The notes below the pieces were generated by a model. That model saw nothing but the letters and a program-made list of their open reading frames with translations, did not search any database and had not been told where the DNA came from. A DNA stretch of 64,000 nt from JAYFNU01 sp964460755 (GTDB taxonomy: Bacteria > Bacillota > Clostridia > Oscillospirales > Ruminococcaceae), in NCBI GenBank assembly GCA_964460755.1, contig CAYWQL010000004.1:38637-102636 (forward strand), written 5' to 3'. The position numbers and the translations under genes were made by a program. Below, piece by piece: positions 43,611 through 52,317 of this stretch; the stretch's first letter is position 1, and each line of letters starts with the position of its first letter.

Positions 43611-44378
43611 ATGGAAACAACCCTTCAAAAGTCAAAGGGGCTTAATTCGAACGCCTTAAAATTTATTGCGATAATCGCGATGACTATCGACCACGTCGTA
43701 AGCGTTATTTACCCCGATTATCCGACCGACTGGTGGATTCTCGCGCTTCACGTTATCGGTCGGCTTACCGCGCCGATTATGTGGTTTTTTATTGCAGAGG
43801 GGTTTCATTATACCCGCGACAGGACGAAATACGCGATTCGGCTGTTTGTTTTCGCGATAATTTCTCACTTCGCCTATAACTTTGCCTTCGGAATACCCTT
43901 TGTTCCGCTTAAAACCTCGATTTTCAATCAGACGAGCGTAATCTGGTCGCTCGCGTGGGGGCTCGTCGCGCTTTGTATTATGACGAGCGAAAACGAGAAG
44001 CTGAAGCCGTGGATAAAGACGGTTATTCTTATCGCGATTTGCGCGATTACCTTCCCGTCGGACTGGAGCTGTATCGCGGTGCTTGCAATAGTTGAAATCG
44101 GTACCCATCGCGGAAACTTCAAGCGTCAGATGATAGGAATGATGGTCTGCGTGCTTATGTACGCGATAGTCTATATTATCTTCATCAATCCCGTTTATGG
44201 GGTTATGCAGCTCGCCGTCGCCCTTTCGATACCGTTTTTAAAGGCGTATAACGGACAGCGTGGGGAATGGAGGGGAATGAAGTGGTTCTTTTATCTTTAC
44301 TATCCGCTTCACCTCGTCGCCGTCGGGATTTTAAGGGTGCTTCTTCACGGAAATATCGGCGTTATGATAGGCGGGTAA
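43611..44378 (+). CDS. TraX-family membrane protein
   Basis: 255 aa with about eight helices. The N-terminus KGLNSNALKFIAIIAMTIDHV and the later FFIAEGFHYTRDRTKYAIRLF fit TraX, named for the F-pilin acetylase but in Firmicutes usually a chromosomal acyltransferase-like membrane protein of unknown substrate. Shine-Dalgarno AGGAGA. It follows the XRE gene by 73 nt and ends at a two-way terminator. Confidence 0.85.
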   Translation: METTLQKSKGLNSNALKFIAIIAMTIDHVVSVIYPDYPTDWWILALHVIGRLTAPIMWFFIAEGFHYTRDRTKYAIRLFVFAIISHFAYNFAFGIPFVPLKTSIFNQTSVIWSLAWGLVALCIMTSENEKLKPWIKTVILIAICAITFPSDWSCIAVLAIVEIGTHRGNFKRQMIGMMVCVLMYAIVYIIFINPVYGVMQLAVALSIPFLKAYNGQRGEWRGMKWFFYLYYPLHLVAVGILRVLLHGNIGVMIGG

Positions 44379-44396
44379 GCTGAGAAAACAATACGC

Positions 44397-44435
44397 AAAA
44401 TAAAAGTCTCCCAAGACCGGGGACTTTTTATTTTG
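44397..44435. terminator. Bidirectional terminator
   Basis: AAAATAAAAGTCTCC pairs with GGGGACTTTTTATTTT. Flanking A and T runs allow it to serve the rightward TraX gene and the leftward gene at 44515. Confidence 0.8.
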
Positions 44436-44514
44436 CGAAAAGAACGGCAAGCACAGCGCGAAAAGCTGTTTTTTTCAAGCTTATATTAAAATTATAAATC
44501 TCGCCTTAAGCGCG

Positions 44515-44946
44515 TCAGACGTATCTTTTAAGCTCCTGTTGATTGTGCTCGAGGAACTCGCCGTAAACCCGCGCAAGGTTGTTGGTTTCCGTGCTTGCGC
44601 CGCGCGAGTACTTCTCCATATCCTCATTGAATTGCTCGATGCCCTTTTTGGTTCCTTTCATAACAAGCTCGGCAAGCTTTAGCGTCGAGCGGTCGGTAAG
44701 GGTTGTCATATCAATCATAAGGTCGCCCATTGCCTTCGCCATGGCGGGAAGGTCGCCGTCGTCGCCGTCAAGCGATTTCAAAAGAACGTCTGCCGACATA
44801 TATATGCGGCTGTATTCCTCGCGGTGCCGTTCGAGCAGCGCCTTGAAGGGCTTGTCTTCAACATAGCTTATAAGCTTGTCTATTGTGTTGCGCCCCATTT
44901 CGGCGCCCTTGTGAAGTCCCATTAAAAGCTGTTCGTTATCGTTCAT
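44515..44946 (-). CDS. Four-helix-bundle protein of unknown function
   Basis: 143 aa, predicted wholly helical (NEQLLMGLHKGAEMGRNTIDKLISYV ... LTDRSTLKLAELVMKGTKKGIEQF). Proteins of this shape, about 140 aa and ferritin-like in helix count, are frequent in Clostridia and uncharacterised; resemblance to DUF2383-type bundles is possible but not certain. No metal-binding ExxH pairs are obvious. AAGGAGAGGA Shine-Dalgarno. Divergent from the phosphofructokinase gene. Confidence 0.7.
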   Translation of the reverse strand: MNDNEQLLMGLHKGAEMGRNTIDKLISYVEDKPFKALLERHREEYSRIYMSADVLLKSLDGDDGDLPAMAKAMGDLMIDMTTLTDRSTLKLAELVMKGTKKGIEQFNEDMEKYSRGASTETNNLARVYGEFLEHNQQELKRYV

Positions 44947-45035
44947 TTATGTCCTCTCCTTTTCGTATAGGTTTAGTATTTTCATTTTGTACAGTAAAAT
45001 GCACAGCTTTACGCAAATTTTTGTCGGGGGCGACT

Positions 45036-45064
45036 TTGCCAAAAAGGATAATATGTGTTATAAT
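45036..45064 (+). promoter_or_regulatory. Promoter of the phosphofructokinase-alr unit
   Basis: TTGCCA (45036-45041), 17-bp spacer, perfect TATAAT (45059-45064). Confidence 0.7.
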
Positions 45065-45127
45065 TTAATGCAATCCGCGCAAAATAAATAATATTTAAAA
45101 AACAACAGCTAATCGGAGGGCATGAAA

Positions 45128-46357
45128 ATGGGTAAAAACGTTATCGTAGGTCAGTCGGGCGGACCGACTGCGGTTATCAACGCAAGTCTCGCGGGCGTTA
45201 TAAGCGTCGCAAGACAGCACGAGGATATGAAGCTCTATGGTATGAGAAACGGCATAGAGGGCTTTATGGCGGGCAAGTACATAGACCTTAAGCAATATGT
45301 TAAAACTCCCGAGGATTTGAATCTTTTAATGAGAACTCCCTCGGCGTTTCTCGGCTCCTGCCGCTACAAGCTTCCAAGCGCTGCGGCGGATGAGGCGGCA
45401 TATAAGAAGATTTTTGAAAAGCTTGAGGAGCTTGATATCGGATATTTCCACTATATCGGCGGAAACGATTCGATGGACACCATCGCGAACCTTAGTATGT
45501 ATGCCGACAAAATCGGAAGCGACATAAAGTTTATCGGCATTCCGAAGACAATCGACAACGACCTTGTTATTACCGACCATACCCCCGGCTTCGGCTCGGC
45601 GGCGAAATATATTGCCTGCTCGGTTAAGGAGCTTATCCGCGACAATACGGTTAACGATATGGATATCGTCACTGTTATCGAAATTATGGGACGCGACGCG
45701 GGCTGGCTTACAGGCTCTGCCGCGCTTTCCGAGGGCGTCGATTGCGACGGACCCGACCTTATCTATCTTCCGGAAATCACTTTTGACGTCGATAAGTTTA
45801 TCGAAAAGGTTTCGGAAATCCAGAAAAAACGTCGCTCGGTTATCGTCTGTGTATCCGAGGGAATTATGACCGCTGACGGCTCTTACGTCTGCGAATACAC
45901 GAGCAACGCTTCGCGCTCGACCGACGCTTTCGGACACAAACAGCTTACGGGCACGGCGAGAACACTTGCCGACGTTATTTCTATCCGCCTTGGCTGCAAG
46001 GTTCGTGCTATCGAGTTCAGCTCGCTTCAGCGCTGCGCGGCTCACCTTCAGTCCAAGACCGATATGGAAGAAGCGTTCAAGGCCGGTTCCTTCGCGCTCA
46101 ACAGCGCGCTTGAGGGCGAAACAGGCAAGCTCGTTATCTTCGACCGCGTAAGCGACACGCCGTACGATATTGATATGAAGCTTTGCGACGTTCGACTTGT
46201 TGCCAACCTCAAAAAGGATGTACCGCGCGAATGGATTAACGAGGACGGCGACTATGTTACGAAGGAGTTCCGCGACTATGTTCGTCCCCTTATTTTTGGC
46301 GAGGTCGAGCCGATTATCGAGGACGGTCTTCCGAAGCACATCAGCTACATAAAATAA
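45128..46357 (+). CDS. pfp: Pyrophosphate-type 6-phosphofructokinase
   Basis: 409 aa. The phosphate-binding loop VGQSGGPTAVINASL opens the protein. GGNDSMDT (about 111-118) carries Asp114 where ATP enzymes have Gly, and PKTIDNDL carries Lys140, the pair associated with PPi use. MGRDAGWLTG is the fructose-6-phosphate site. It therefore probably makes glycolysis reversible with PPi. The start at 45128 is chosen because GGAGG ends 8 nt upstream; an ATG at 45122 lies only 2 nt from it. Confidence 0.92.
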   Translation: MGKNVIVGQSGGPTAVINASLAGVISVARQHEDMKLYGMRNGIEGFMAGKYIDLKQYVKTPEDLNLLMRTPSAFLGSCRYKLPSAAADEAAYKKIFEKLEELDIGYFHYIGGNDSMDTIANLSMYADKIGSDIKFIGIPKTIDNDLVITDHTPGFGSAAKYIACSVKELIRDNTVNDMDIVTVIEIMGRDAGWLTGSAALSEGVDCDGPDLIYLPEITFDVDKFIEKVSEIQKKRRSVIVCVSEGIMTADGSYVCEYTSNASRSTDAFGHKQLTGTARTLADVISIRLGCKVRAIEFSSLQRCAAHLQSKTDMEEAFKAGSFALNSALEGETGKLVIFDRVSDTPYDIDMKLCDVRLVANLKKDVPREWINEDGDYVTKEFRDYVRPLIFGEVEPIIEDGLPKHISYIK

Positions 46358-46387
46358 GTTTTCAACGAAACGGAAGGTATCTTAGGT

Positions 46388-47554
46388 ATGCGTCAACTGA
46401 AAAGAACGTGGGCTGAAATCGACCTTGACGCGCTCGCGCAGAATTTTTTCACTATAAGAAATATCGTGGGCAACGGCGTCGATATTATGGCAATAGTTAA
46501 AGCGGACGCCTACGGACACGGTGCGAAGCAGGTCGCGTATGTGCTTGATAAATGCGGAGCCGATTGGTTTGGCGTATCGAACATAAACGAGGCGAAATTC
46601 CTTCGTAAAATGGGTATAGTTAAGCCTATTCTTATTCTTGGATATACCCCGGAGGAAAACGTGCGGGAGCTTTTTGACCTCGACCTTACTCAAACGGTGT
46701 TCGGGCTTGAATACGCGAGAAATCTCGCGAACGCCGCCGCACAGATGAATGTCCGCGTCAATGTCCATATAAAGCTTGACACGGGTATGTCGCGCATCGG
46801 CTTTTCTTCGCGCGATATCGCTCGGGCAGTAAACGAAATATCCGAGGTTTGCACCTATTCTGTATTTAAGGTGACGGGAATGTTTACCCACTTTGCCGTC
46901 GCTGACGAGGGAGACACAAAATCCCGTATGTATACCGTGGAGCAGCACAACCGATTTGCGGCTATCTCCGATGAGCTTGAAAATCGCGGCTTCACTTTTT
47001 TCCACAAGCATTGCTGCAACAGTGCGGGAACGCTGTTTTATCCCGAATTTCATCACGATATGGTGCGGCCCGGTCTTATTCTTTATGGAAATTCCCCGAC
47101 GGGAAATCCCCTTGCAAATATGCCGTTCAGACCTGTTATGACGTTAAAATCGGTTGTTTCGCTGGTTAAAGAGGTAAAGCAGGGCGAGGCGATAAGCTAT
47201 GGCTGCACCTACGTTGCGCCCCACGATATGTTAGTCGCAACGGTGCCTATGGGCTATGCCGACGGCTATCCGCGCGGGCTTTCCAACAAGGGGCTCGGCT
47301 TTGTCGGCGGCAAAATCGCGCCGATTGTCGGGCGAATATGTATGGACCAGCTTATGCTCGACGTCACGGGCTCAAACGTCCGCGAGGGCGACGTAGTAAC
47401 CTTCTTCGGCGGCGGCTCGCCGATATCCCTTGACAACGTCGCGGGGCTTGCTGGCACGGTAAGCTATGAGCTTATGTGTTCGATGTCGCGTCGCGTACAA
47501 AGGGTTTATATTCAAAACAACAGAATTTTCGACGTAGTAGATTATTCTATGTAA
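46388..47554 (+). CDS. alr: Alanine racemase
   Basis: 388 aa fold-type III PLP enzyme producing D-alanine for peptidoglycan. The PLP lysine is in AIVKADAYGHG (Lys38). The typical RTWAEIDLDAL start, KLDTGMSRIGF, HHDMVRPGLILYG and the catalytic tyrosine region AISYGCTYVAP are present. It starts 30 nt after the phosphofructokinase and is probably co-transcribed. Confidence 0.95.
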   Translation: MRQLKRTWAEIDLDALAQNFFTIRNIVGNGVDIMAIVKADAYGHGAKQVAYVLDKCGADWFGVSNINEAKFLRKMGIVKPILILGYTPEENVRELFDLDLTQTVFGLEYARNLANAAAQMNVRVNVHIKLDTGMSRIGFSSRDIARAVNEISEVCTYSVFKVTGMFTHFAVADEGDTKSRMYTVEQHNRFAAISDELENRGFTFFHKHCCNSAGTLFYPEFHHDMVRPGLILYGNSPTGNPLANMPFRPVMTLKSVVSLVKEVKQGEAISYGCTYVAPHDMLVATVPMGYADGYPRGLSNKGLGFVGGKIAPIVGRICMDQLMLDVTGSNVREGDVVTFFGGGSPISLDNVAGLAGTVSYELMCSMSRRVQRVYIQNNRIFDVVDYSM

Positions 47555-47564
47555 ACAATCGCGG

Positions 47565-47593
47565 TTGACAGCGTTTGCCGGTTTTGGTAAAAT
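47565..47593 (+). promoter_or_regulatory. Promoter of tRNA-Ser
   Basis: Perfect TTGACA (47565-47570), 17-bp spacer, TAAAAT (47588-47593), ending 19 nt before the tRNA. Confidence 0.8.
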
Positions 47594-47612
47594 GTTGTCG
47601 CCGCGAAGATGT

Positions 47613-47701
47613 GGAGAGATGGTCGAGCTGGTCTAAGGCACCGGTCTTGAAAACCGGCGTGGGGAAACTCACCGTGGGTTCGAATCCCACTCTCTCCGCC
47701 A
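47613..47701 (+). tRNA. tRNA-Ser (anticodon UGA)
   Basis: Cloverleaf with acceptor GGAGAGA/TCTCTCC, anticodon loop CTTGAAA giving TGA, a long variable arm (GTGGGGAAACTCAC), T arm GGGTTCGAATCCC and an encoded CCA at 47699-47701. The long variable arm and anticodon fix it as serine. Confidence 0.97.
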
Positions 47702-47708
47702 AACAAAC

Positions 47709-47755
47709 CAAAATCCGAACCCCTTTCTAATAGGACACGGGTTCGGATTTTTGTT
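47709..47755 (+). terminator. Terminator of tRNA-Ser
   Basis: AAATCCGAACCC / GGGTTCGGATTT stem followed by TTGTTTT. The left arm AATCCGAACCCCTT is identical to the hairpin behind the tRNA-Leu at 51.6 kb. Confidence 0.8.
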
Positions 47756-47765
47756 TTATGTATGA

Positions 47766-47801
47766 GAAAAAGCTGTTAGGATAATCCTGACAGCTTTTTT
47801 T
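47766..47801 (+). terminator. Second terminator-like hairpin
   Basis: AAAAAGCTGT-T-AGGA / TCCT-G-ACAGCTTTTTT, a long stem with an A-run before and a T-run after, probably bidirectional. Confidence 0.75.
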
Positions 47802-48232
47802 GATATTTTGTGTTTGTGTTTTGCTTTTATCGTTACACAATATTTAGTAAGCGCGTATTTAAGCACTTAAACTATGCTTGTGTGTTCAGTATGGTATTCA
47901 GTATCCTTATAGTCCTTTGTTCCTTTCGCGAAACTGACGTATTATGTAAACTCGCTTCATAGAATAATTCGGGGGTTGATTACAATTTGGTTCTAATATA
48001 TAATAAAAAACGTCGGATCTTTTGTTATTGATACGAATAAGACAGAAAAATGTCATATCGCTTGCAAACAATGCGGCGTCAAATGTAGAGCGCAGTACCC
48101 CAAAACGCAATACCTCGATTGTAGCTTGACAGAATGATGCAAGCCGTTTCAGCTTACATTTTCTCGAAGTCGTAAGGCAGAAGAGAGGAATGAAATAGAT
48201 AACTTAAATAATATGGATTAAGGGGAAAACAG
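47802..48232. other. Gene-free stretch, AT-rich
   Basis: No convincing gene. A leftward 67-codon frame (47907-48110) has no ribosome site or recognisable protein. A rightward piece near 48060-48130 would read CKQCGVKC, possibly a decayed zinc-finger fragment, but it is too short to name. The next gene's ribosome site (AAGGGG) ends the stretch. Confidence 0.5.
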
Positions 48233-50188
48233 ATGGAAAACATGCCGTCGGCATATATGCCGATAAAGAAAAAGGCTTCGGCCGGAGTTATAACCTTCAT
48301 TATTGCGGCTGTTGCGGTGGTTACGGCCTGCGCCGTTTTGGGGGCTTTATACTTTGACGCGCTTTCGTATCAGCCCTTCGGTGACAAAGCGAACACAAGC
48401 GTTATTACATCCACAATAATCGAAACTGACAGTAACGGGCTTAACCTTGTCGGAACGACGCCTGAGCGTATGTCCGGCGGAGGTATGTTCGCAACGCAAG
48501 GCGAATGGACATTCTATGCGGATACCGCCAAGGGCGGCGACGGCTGCCTATACGCGAGCAAGGACGGAAAAACCGCAATAAAGCTCACGGACTTCGCCGT
48601 AGCGAACATCAATGTCGCGGGAGACCAAATAGTCTTTACCGACCTTAGCGGAACGGCTCTTGAGACATTTGCCGATAACTGTTCGGTAACGAGCTATTTG
48701 GAAAGCGACGTTACGTCTTCCTTTGATTCGGTTTATGAGGCTGCCGAAACGAGCGGAACACCTGTTCGGCTGGTTTACGGCGGCAGGCTCTATAAAATGA
48801 CAGGCGTTGCAGATTTTATGCAGTCGCAGGATAAAGCGAGCCTGTCCGAGGCTTATACTGTTGAGTATTCGGGCGACAGGCTTTACAGCAATGTTTTTCT
48901 TAACGGTGAGAGAATATATGCGGTTTCTCGCGTCGAGAATCCGTCGGGCAACGAACATGATTTTGAGTTTTGTATTATTACTCCAAACGAATATATTGAC
49001 AAAATTTACTCTTCGCAAGAAACCGATTTTATTACTTCCTTTGTTTTAAACGGTATCCTGTATCTTGAATGCGATTATAACAATGATGAAAAAATCGACA
49101 AGTTTCTTTGCTATGATATAGAAAATTCAGAGATGATAGGCGAGATTCCCGCCGAAAACATCTGCGCATACGGCGACAGAATATTCTTTATCAGCGTGGA
49201 AGACAGATATGTATACCAAATTATTGTTGGCGAGACCGAAGCGACTCGAATTTCCGCAGTTCCGGTCGAGTGTATGTCAATACTCGAGAACGGAGATTTG
49301 GAAATCACCTTCGGAAACTATGCTTTTAACGGTCTTATCAGTCTTAACGATAATTACAATATGGCGCTTTGGCGCCAAAAAGTACAAGTCGGCGAATGGT
49401 GGAATTATCTTGAAGGAAGAAGCTATTTCGTAGTAGGTCTTCACAGACCTAAAGCTCCGAAAGCCAAAAAAGACGAAAAAAAGCCTAAGCCGCCCGAAGG
49501 CGTTAACATAATTCAGAAAAAAGAAAAAATCAGTACGGTAAACGCCGTTGAAATGCTTTTGTATCTGACCCGCGACGGTGAGCTTTCAAACCCGTTGTTT
49601 GATGTTTACGATGAACAGCAAAAGGATGCCTTCTATTCGCTGTACGGCTATGAGGCGGGTATGGGCTTTGCCGAATATATGAAGAACGTCATAATAAGCG
49701 GCAAGCTTAAGGACGGAAGCACCATTATTGCAAGTGAGGGAGATACGGCAAAGATTGTCGATATGATGTTCGGCTTCTTCAACGAATGCGAGTATACCAT
49801 TGGCAACTCTGAAAAACAGTCGGACGGCACTTATTTGGTGCCCGTACACGTAACGAGAACCTTTGATATTGATTATTGCATTAATTCGATGGAAGAGATT
49901 ACGGGTAACAACGAAAAGATAGCGGACCTTGTTTATCCGTACATGGACGCTCACGGTTATACAATGAGCGACGTCGCAAGAATGTCCGAACAGGAGCTTG
50001 TGGATTTCAGCTTTGATATTGTTTACGATTATATTCAAACAAGCATTATTCCAAATTGTATGATGGATTGTGACGTCACGTTTAACGCGATAGTAGTGGA
50101 GGACCCGACGGTTTATTACAAGGTTCAAAACTACGATGATGTGCTTCTTATGGTTTATCTCGGCAAGACCGACGGCTTTGATTATTAA
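48233..50188 (+). CDS. Membrane-anchored protein with repeat (beta-propeller-like) ectodomain
   Basis: 651 aa. A cytosolic N-terminus of about 15 residues and one membrane helix (about 17-42) precede a large outer domain. Between about 75 and 400 there are repeated strand patterns with aromatic-rich motifs (GEWTFYADTAKGGDGCLYASKDGKT, VNINVAGDQIVF, DRIFFISVEDRYVYQI), like the DUF5050-type propellers of clostridial surface proteins. A Lys/Pro hinge (about 415-440) is followed by a helical C-terminal part. Function unknown. The zinc-ribbon gene follows by 14 nt. Confidence 0.65.
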   Translation: MENMPSAYMPIKKKASAGVITFIIAAVAVVTACAVLGALYFDALSYQPFGDKANTSVITSTIIETDSNGLNLVGTTPERMSGGGMFATQGEWTFYADTAKGGDGCLYASKDGKTAIKLTDFAVANINVAGDQIVFTDLSGTALETFADNCSVTSYLESDVTSSFDSVYEAAETSGTPVRLVYGGRLYKMTGVADFMQSQDKASLSEAYTVEYSGDRLYSNVFLNGERIYAVSRVENPSGNEHDFEFCIITPNEYIDKIYSSQETDFITSFVLNGILYLECDYNNDEKIDKFLCYDIENSEMIGEIPAENICAYGDRIFFISVEDRYVYQIIVGETEATRISAVPVECMSILENGDLEITFGNYAFNGLISLNDNYNMALWRQKVQVGEWWNYLEGRSYFVVGLHRPKAPKAKKDEKKPKPPEGVNIIQKKEKISTVNAVEMLLYLTRDGELSNPLFDVYDEQQKDAFYSLYGYEAGMGFAEYMKNVIISGKLKDGSTIIASEGDTAKIVDMMFGFFNECEYTIGNSEKQSDGTYLVPVHVTRTFDIDYCINSMEEITGNNEKIADLVYPYMDAHGYTMSDVARMSEQELVDFSFDIVYDYIQTSIIPNCMMDCDVTFNAIVVEDPTVYYKVQNYDDVLLMVYLGKTDGFDY

Positions 50189-50202
50189 GGGGGGCGAAGA
50201 GA

Positions 50203-51438
50203 ATGATGATATGTAAAAACTGCGGCTTTTCCACTGACGCCGCAATGAAATTTTGCCCCGAATGCGGGACTAAGCTTGAAATTCCCGCGCCGGTAACCTT
50301 TCCTATACCCGCAGGATACACGCAGCTCAAGGATAATATATACACGCTGGAAACACTTGTGAGCGACCCTGTGCTCGGTATCAGCGTTCGCAAGGTGTCG
50401 TATTTTGACAATCTGACGGGACTCACAAGCGAGATGAATTACCCCGTAGACGTTGAGCCCGCTAAGGAAGATTCCGCAGAGCAAAAAAATGATAATCTTT
50501 TGATTGACAGCGTAATGGCACAGCAGGAAGCGGAGCTGTCCGCGCAACCCGTTGTAACGAATGCGTTCGTTCCTGTTGTAGATATGCCGGCGGCTTTTGC
50601 TCAGCCGATTTCCGATATGCCCGCCGCGTTTGCGGCGCCTCCGGTTATGTCAAAAAAGATGATGAAGCAGATGCAGAAAATGCAGGCTATGAACAACGTC
50701 GCTATGCCTGATATGACTGCCGTACCAAGCCTGCCAATGAACTACGGAGTGCCATTCGGCTATGAGAAAAAACCGTCTAAAGCTTTGCTTGTTGTTGGAT
50801 ATGTTTTGCTTGCGGTTATTCTTTGTGTGAGCCTGTACTTCTTCGGCGCGTTTTCGTCGCTTATTCCGGCTCGCGCCGATTACAACGGAGTGACGGTTAA
50901 CGACCCCGGGACGAGCGCACCGGCACTTCAGCCGATAGGCTCTATAAACGACCCGTCCAAGCTCGAGCAACCTACACAGCCGGAACCCGAAATTGAAGAT
51001 AATCTCGATTTGGAAGAAGAAGAAAAATTAAAGCTTGAAAAATATGCTGAAAGTGAGTACACCGGCGGAGGAAATAGCGGCTCGTCTGCTTCGACCACAG
51101 ACTTTTCACCGGTAGGCAGAATGGTTGGCCATTGGTTTCGCGATTTGTCCGACGGGAGCACAGAATACATTATCATTGAAGGAAGCGGTTCCAATTATAA
51201 TATAACAGTCTGCTACTTTGCCACAGAAATCGGTTTTTCGGGCAAGGTAACGTCGGTGGAATCTCTCGGCGGAGGAAACTACAAGTTTTGTTTCGGCGGA
51301 ACAGAAGGTTATTTCTCTTTAGGTGATGTGGGCGAGTTGTTCTATTCATATTCCGGCACCGGTTCCTATGCAAGCTACGACTATGTCGGCAGTACCGCTC
51401 AAGAAGCGAGCGACTACTATTTCTATACGCATTCATAA
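50203..51438 (+). CDS. Zinc-ribbon protein with single membrane helix
   Basis: 411 aa. The N-terminal zinc ribbon (CKNCGFSTDAAMKFCPECG, residues 4-22) is followed by a long low-complexity region rich in Pro/Ala/Met (about 100-190: repeated MPAAFAxP, KKMMKQMQKMQAM). One membrane helix (about 200-222), an acidic linker (EEEEKLKLEKYAESEYTGGG) and a C-terminal beta-rich domain of about 100 residues follow. The two-gene unit with the propeller-like membrane protein suggests a joint surface function; none is known. Shine-Dalgarno GGGGGG. Confidence 0.65.
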   Translation: MMICKNCGFSTDAAMKFCPECGTKLEIPAPVTFPIPAGYTQLKDNIYTLETLVSDPVLGISVRKVSYFDNLTGLTSEMNYPVDVEPAKEDSAEQKNDNLLIDSVMAQQEAELSAQPVVTNAFVPVVDMPAAFAQPISDMPAAFAAPPVMSKKMMKQMQKMQAMNNVAMPDMTAVPSLPMNYGVPFGYEKKPSKALLVVGYVLLAVILCVSLYFFGAFSSLIPARADYNGVTVNDPGTSAPALQPIGSINDPSKLEQPTQPEPEIEDNLDLEEEEKLKLEKYAESEYTGGGNSGSSASTTDFSPVGRMVGHWFRDLSDGSTEYIIIEGSGSNYNITVCYFATEIGFSGKVTSVESLGGGNYKFCFGGTEGYFSLGDVGELFYSYSGTGSYASYDYVGSTAQEASDYYFYTHS

Positions 51439-51452
51439 CTTCGATACAGAAA

Positions 51453-51486
51453 AAGAAGGACGGTATTAACCGTCCTTCTTGCTTTG
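51453..51486 (+). terminator. Terminator of the 48.2-51.4 kb unit
   Basis: AAGAAGGACGGT / ACCGTCCTTCTT perfect stem followed by GCTTTGTT; only a weak T-run. Confidence 0.75.
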
Positions 51487-51520
51487 TTAAAATGTGAAAT
51501 GTTCACGATAGCTAAAGAAA

Positions 51521-51567
51521 AGAAATAATCCGAACCAGTCTTCCGCACGGAAGAAGGGGTTCGGATT
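51521..51567 (-). terminator. Terminator of tRNA-Leu
   Basis: On the minus strand AATCCGAACC / GGTTCGGATT encloses an inner CTTCCG/CGGAAG stem and is followed by ATTTCTTTTC. The arm matches that behind tRNA-Ser. Confidence 0.65.
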
Positions 51568-51576
51568 ATATTTCAT

Positions 51577-51661
51577 TGGTGCGGGTAACAGGACTTGAAC
51601 CTGCAAGTCTCTCGACACATGAACCTGAATCATGCGTGTTTGCCAATTTCACCATACCCGC
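51577..51661 (-). tRNA. tRNA-Leu (anticodon CAG)
   Basis: Minus strand: acceptor GCGGGTA/TACCCGC, anticodon stem CATGA/TCATG with loop TTCAGGT (anticodon CAG), long variable arm (GTGTCGAGAGACTT), T arm with GGTTCAAGTCC, discriminator A and encoded CCA. The long variable arm and CAG anticodon give leucine. Confidence 0.95.
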
Positions 51662-51674
51662 AAATTGCTTAAAC

Positions 51675-51704
51675 ATAATATCATTTTACAATGTGTTTTG
51701 TCAA
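51675..51704 (-). promoter_or_regulatory. Promoter of tRNA-Leu
   Basis: TTGACA (51699-51704), 18-bp spacer, TATTAT (51675-51680) on the minus strand. Confidence 0.7.
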
Positions 51705-51786
51705 TTTGATTGATGCTTTAATTGTTAACATTTTTATGATAATATCAAGGTGGTAAACAATAAAAATAATAACGGAGGTGGCATTT

Positions 51787-52170
51787 ATGGCAGACAGACG
51801 TTTTTTCAAGTGCAGGCATTGCGGGAATTTTATCGGTATGATTAATTCCTCTGGTGTGCCTGTCGTGTGCTGTGGCGAACCGATGAGCGAGGTTATTGCG
51901 GGCTCGGTGGAGGCAAGCGTTGAGAAGCACCTTCCCGTCGTGACGGTGGACGGCGATACAGTCAGCGTTTCGGTCGGCTCGGCGGAGCATCCCATGGCGG
52001 CGGAGCACTATATTATGTGGATTTATATTGAAACCGAAAACGGCGGACAAAGAAAGGTTTTGAAGCCGAACGAGCTTCCGAAAGCCGTGTTCAAGCTGAG
52101 CGGCGACAAGGCTGTCGCGGCGTACGCTTTGTGTAATCTGCATGGGCTGTGGAAAACGGATATAAAATAG
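51787..52170 (+). CDS. Superoxide reductase (desulfoferrodoxin family)
   Basis: 127 aa from the ATG at 51787 (GGAGGTGG 6 nt upstream; a GTG at 51778 overlaps the ribosome site). The N-terminal desulforedoxin Fe-S4 site has CRHCG ... CCGEP (residues 8-32). The SOR active-site ligands are in EKHLPVV, HPMAAEHYI and CNLHGLW. It reduces superoxide to peroxide without forming oxygen, as expected in a strict anaerobe. Confidence 0.94.
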   Translation: MADRRFFKCRHCGNFIGMINSSGVPVVCCGEPMSEVIAGSVEASVEKHLPVVTVDGDTVSVSVGSAEHPMAAEHYIMWIYIETENGGQRKVLKPNELPKAVFKLSGDKAVAAYALCNLHGLWKTDIK

Positions 52171-52184
52171 CAGTAAGCTCAAAT

Positions 52185-52219
52185 AAAATCGCCGCAATCA
52201 TTTGATTGCGGCGATTTTT
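52185..52219 (+). terminator. Terminator of the superoxide reductase gene
   Basis: AAAATCGCCGCAATCA / TGATTGCGGCGATTTTT, perfect and probably bidirectional. Confidence 0.9.
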
Positions 52220-52317
52220 GTGCATAAAAGGAGAATAGAGCCGTCTTATCGGTTTTGCCGAACGCGGCGGCTTTGGGTTGTTGAATTAACAGGAATGTCT
52301 GCTACATTGAACGGCGC

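Noticed and set aside
45326..46339. 337-codon open frame antisense to the phosphofructokinase
   Set aside because: No ribosome site, no known motifs, and the plus strand carries a complete enzyme with all active-site residues.
47613..47755. tRNA-Ser and its 3' hairpin as a phage/island attachment site
   Set aside because: The repeated arm is a hairpin in the opposite orientation at tRNA-Leu and does not duplicate the tRNA 3' end; no integrase is present.
47907..48110. 67-codon leftward frame in the gap before the 48.2-kb gene
   Set aside because: No Shine-Dalgarno, no homology I can recognise, AT-rich chance frame.
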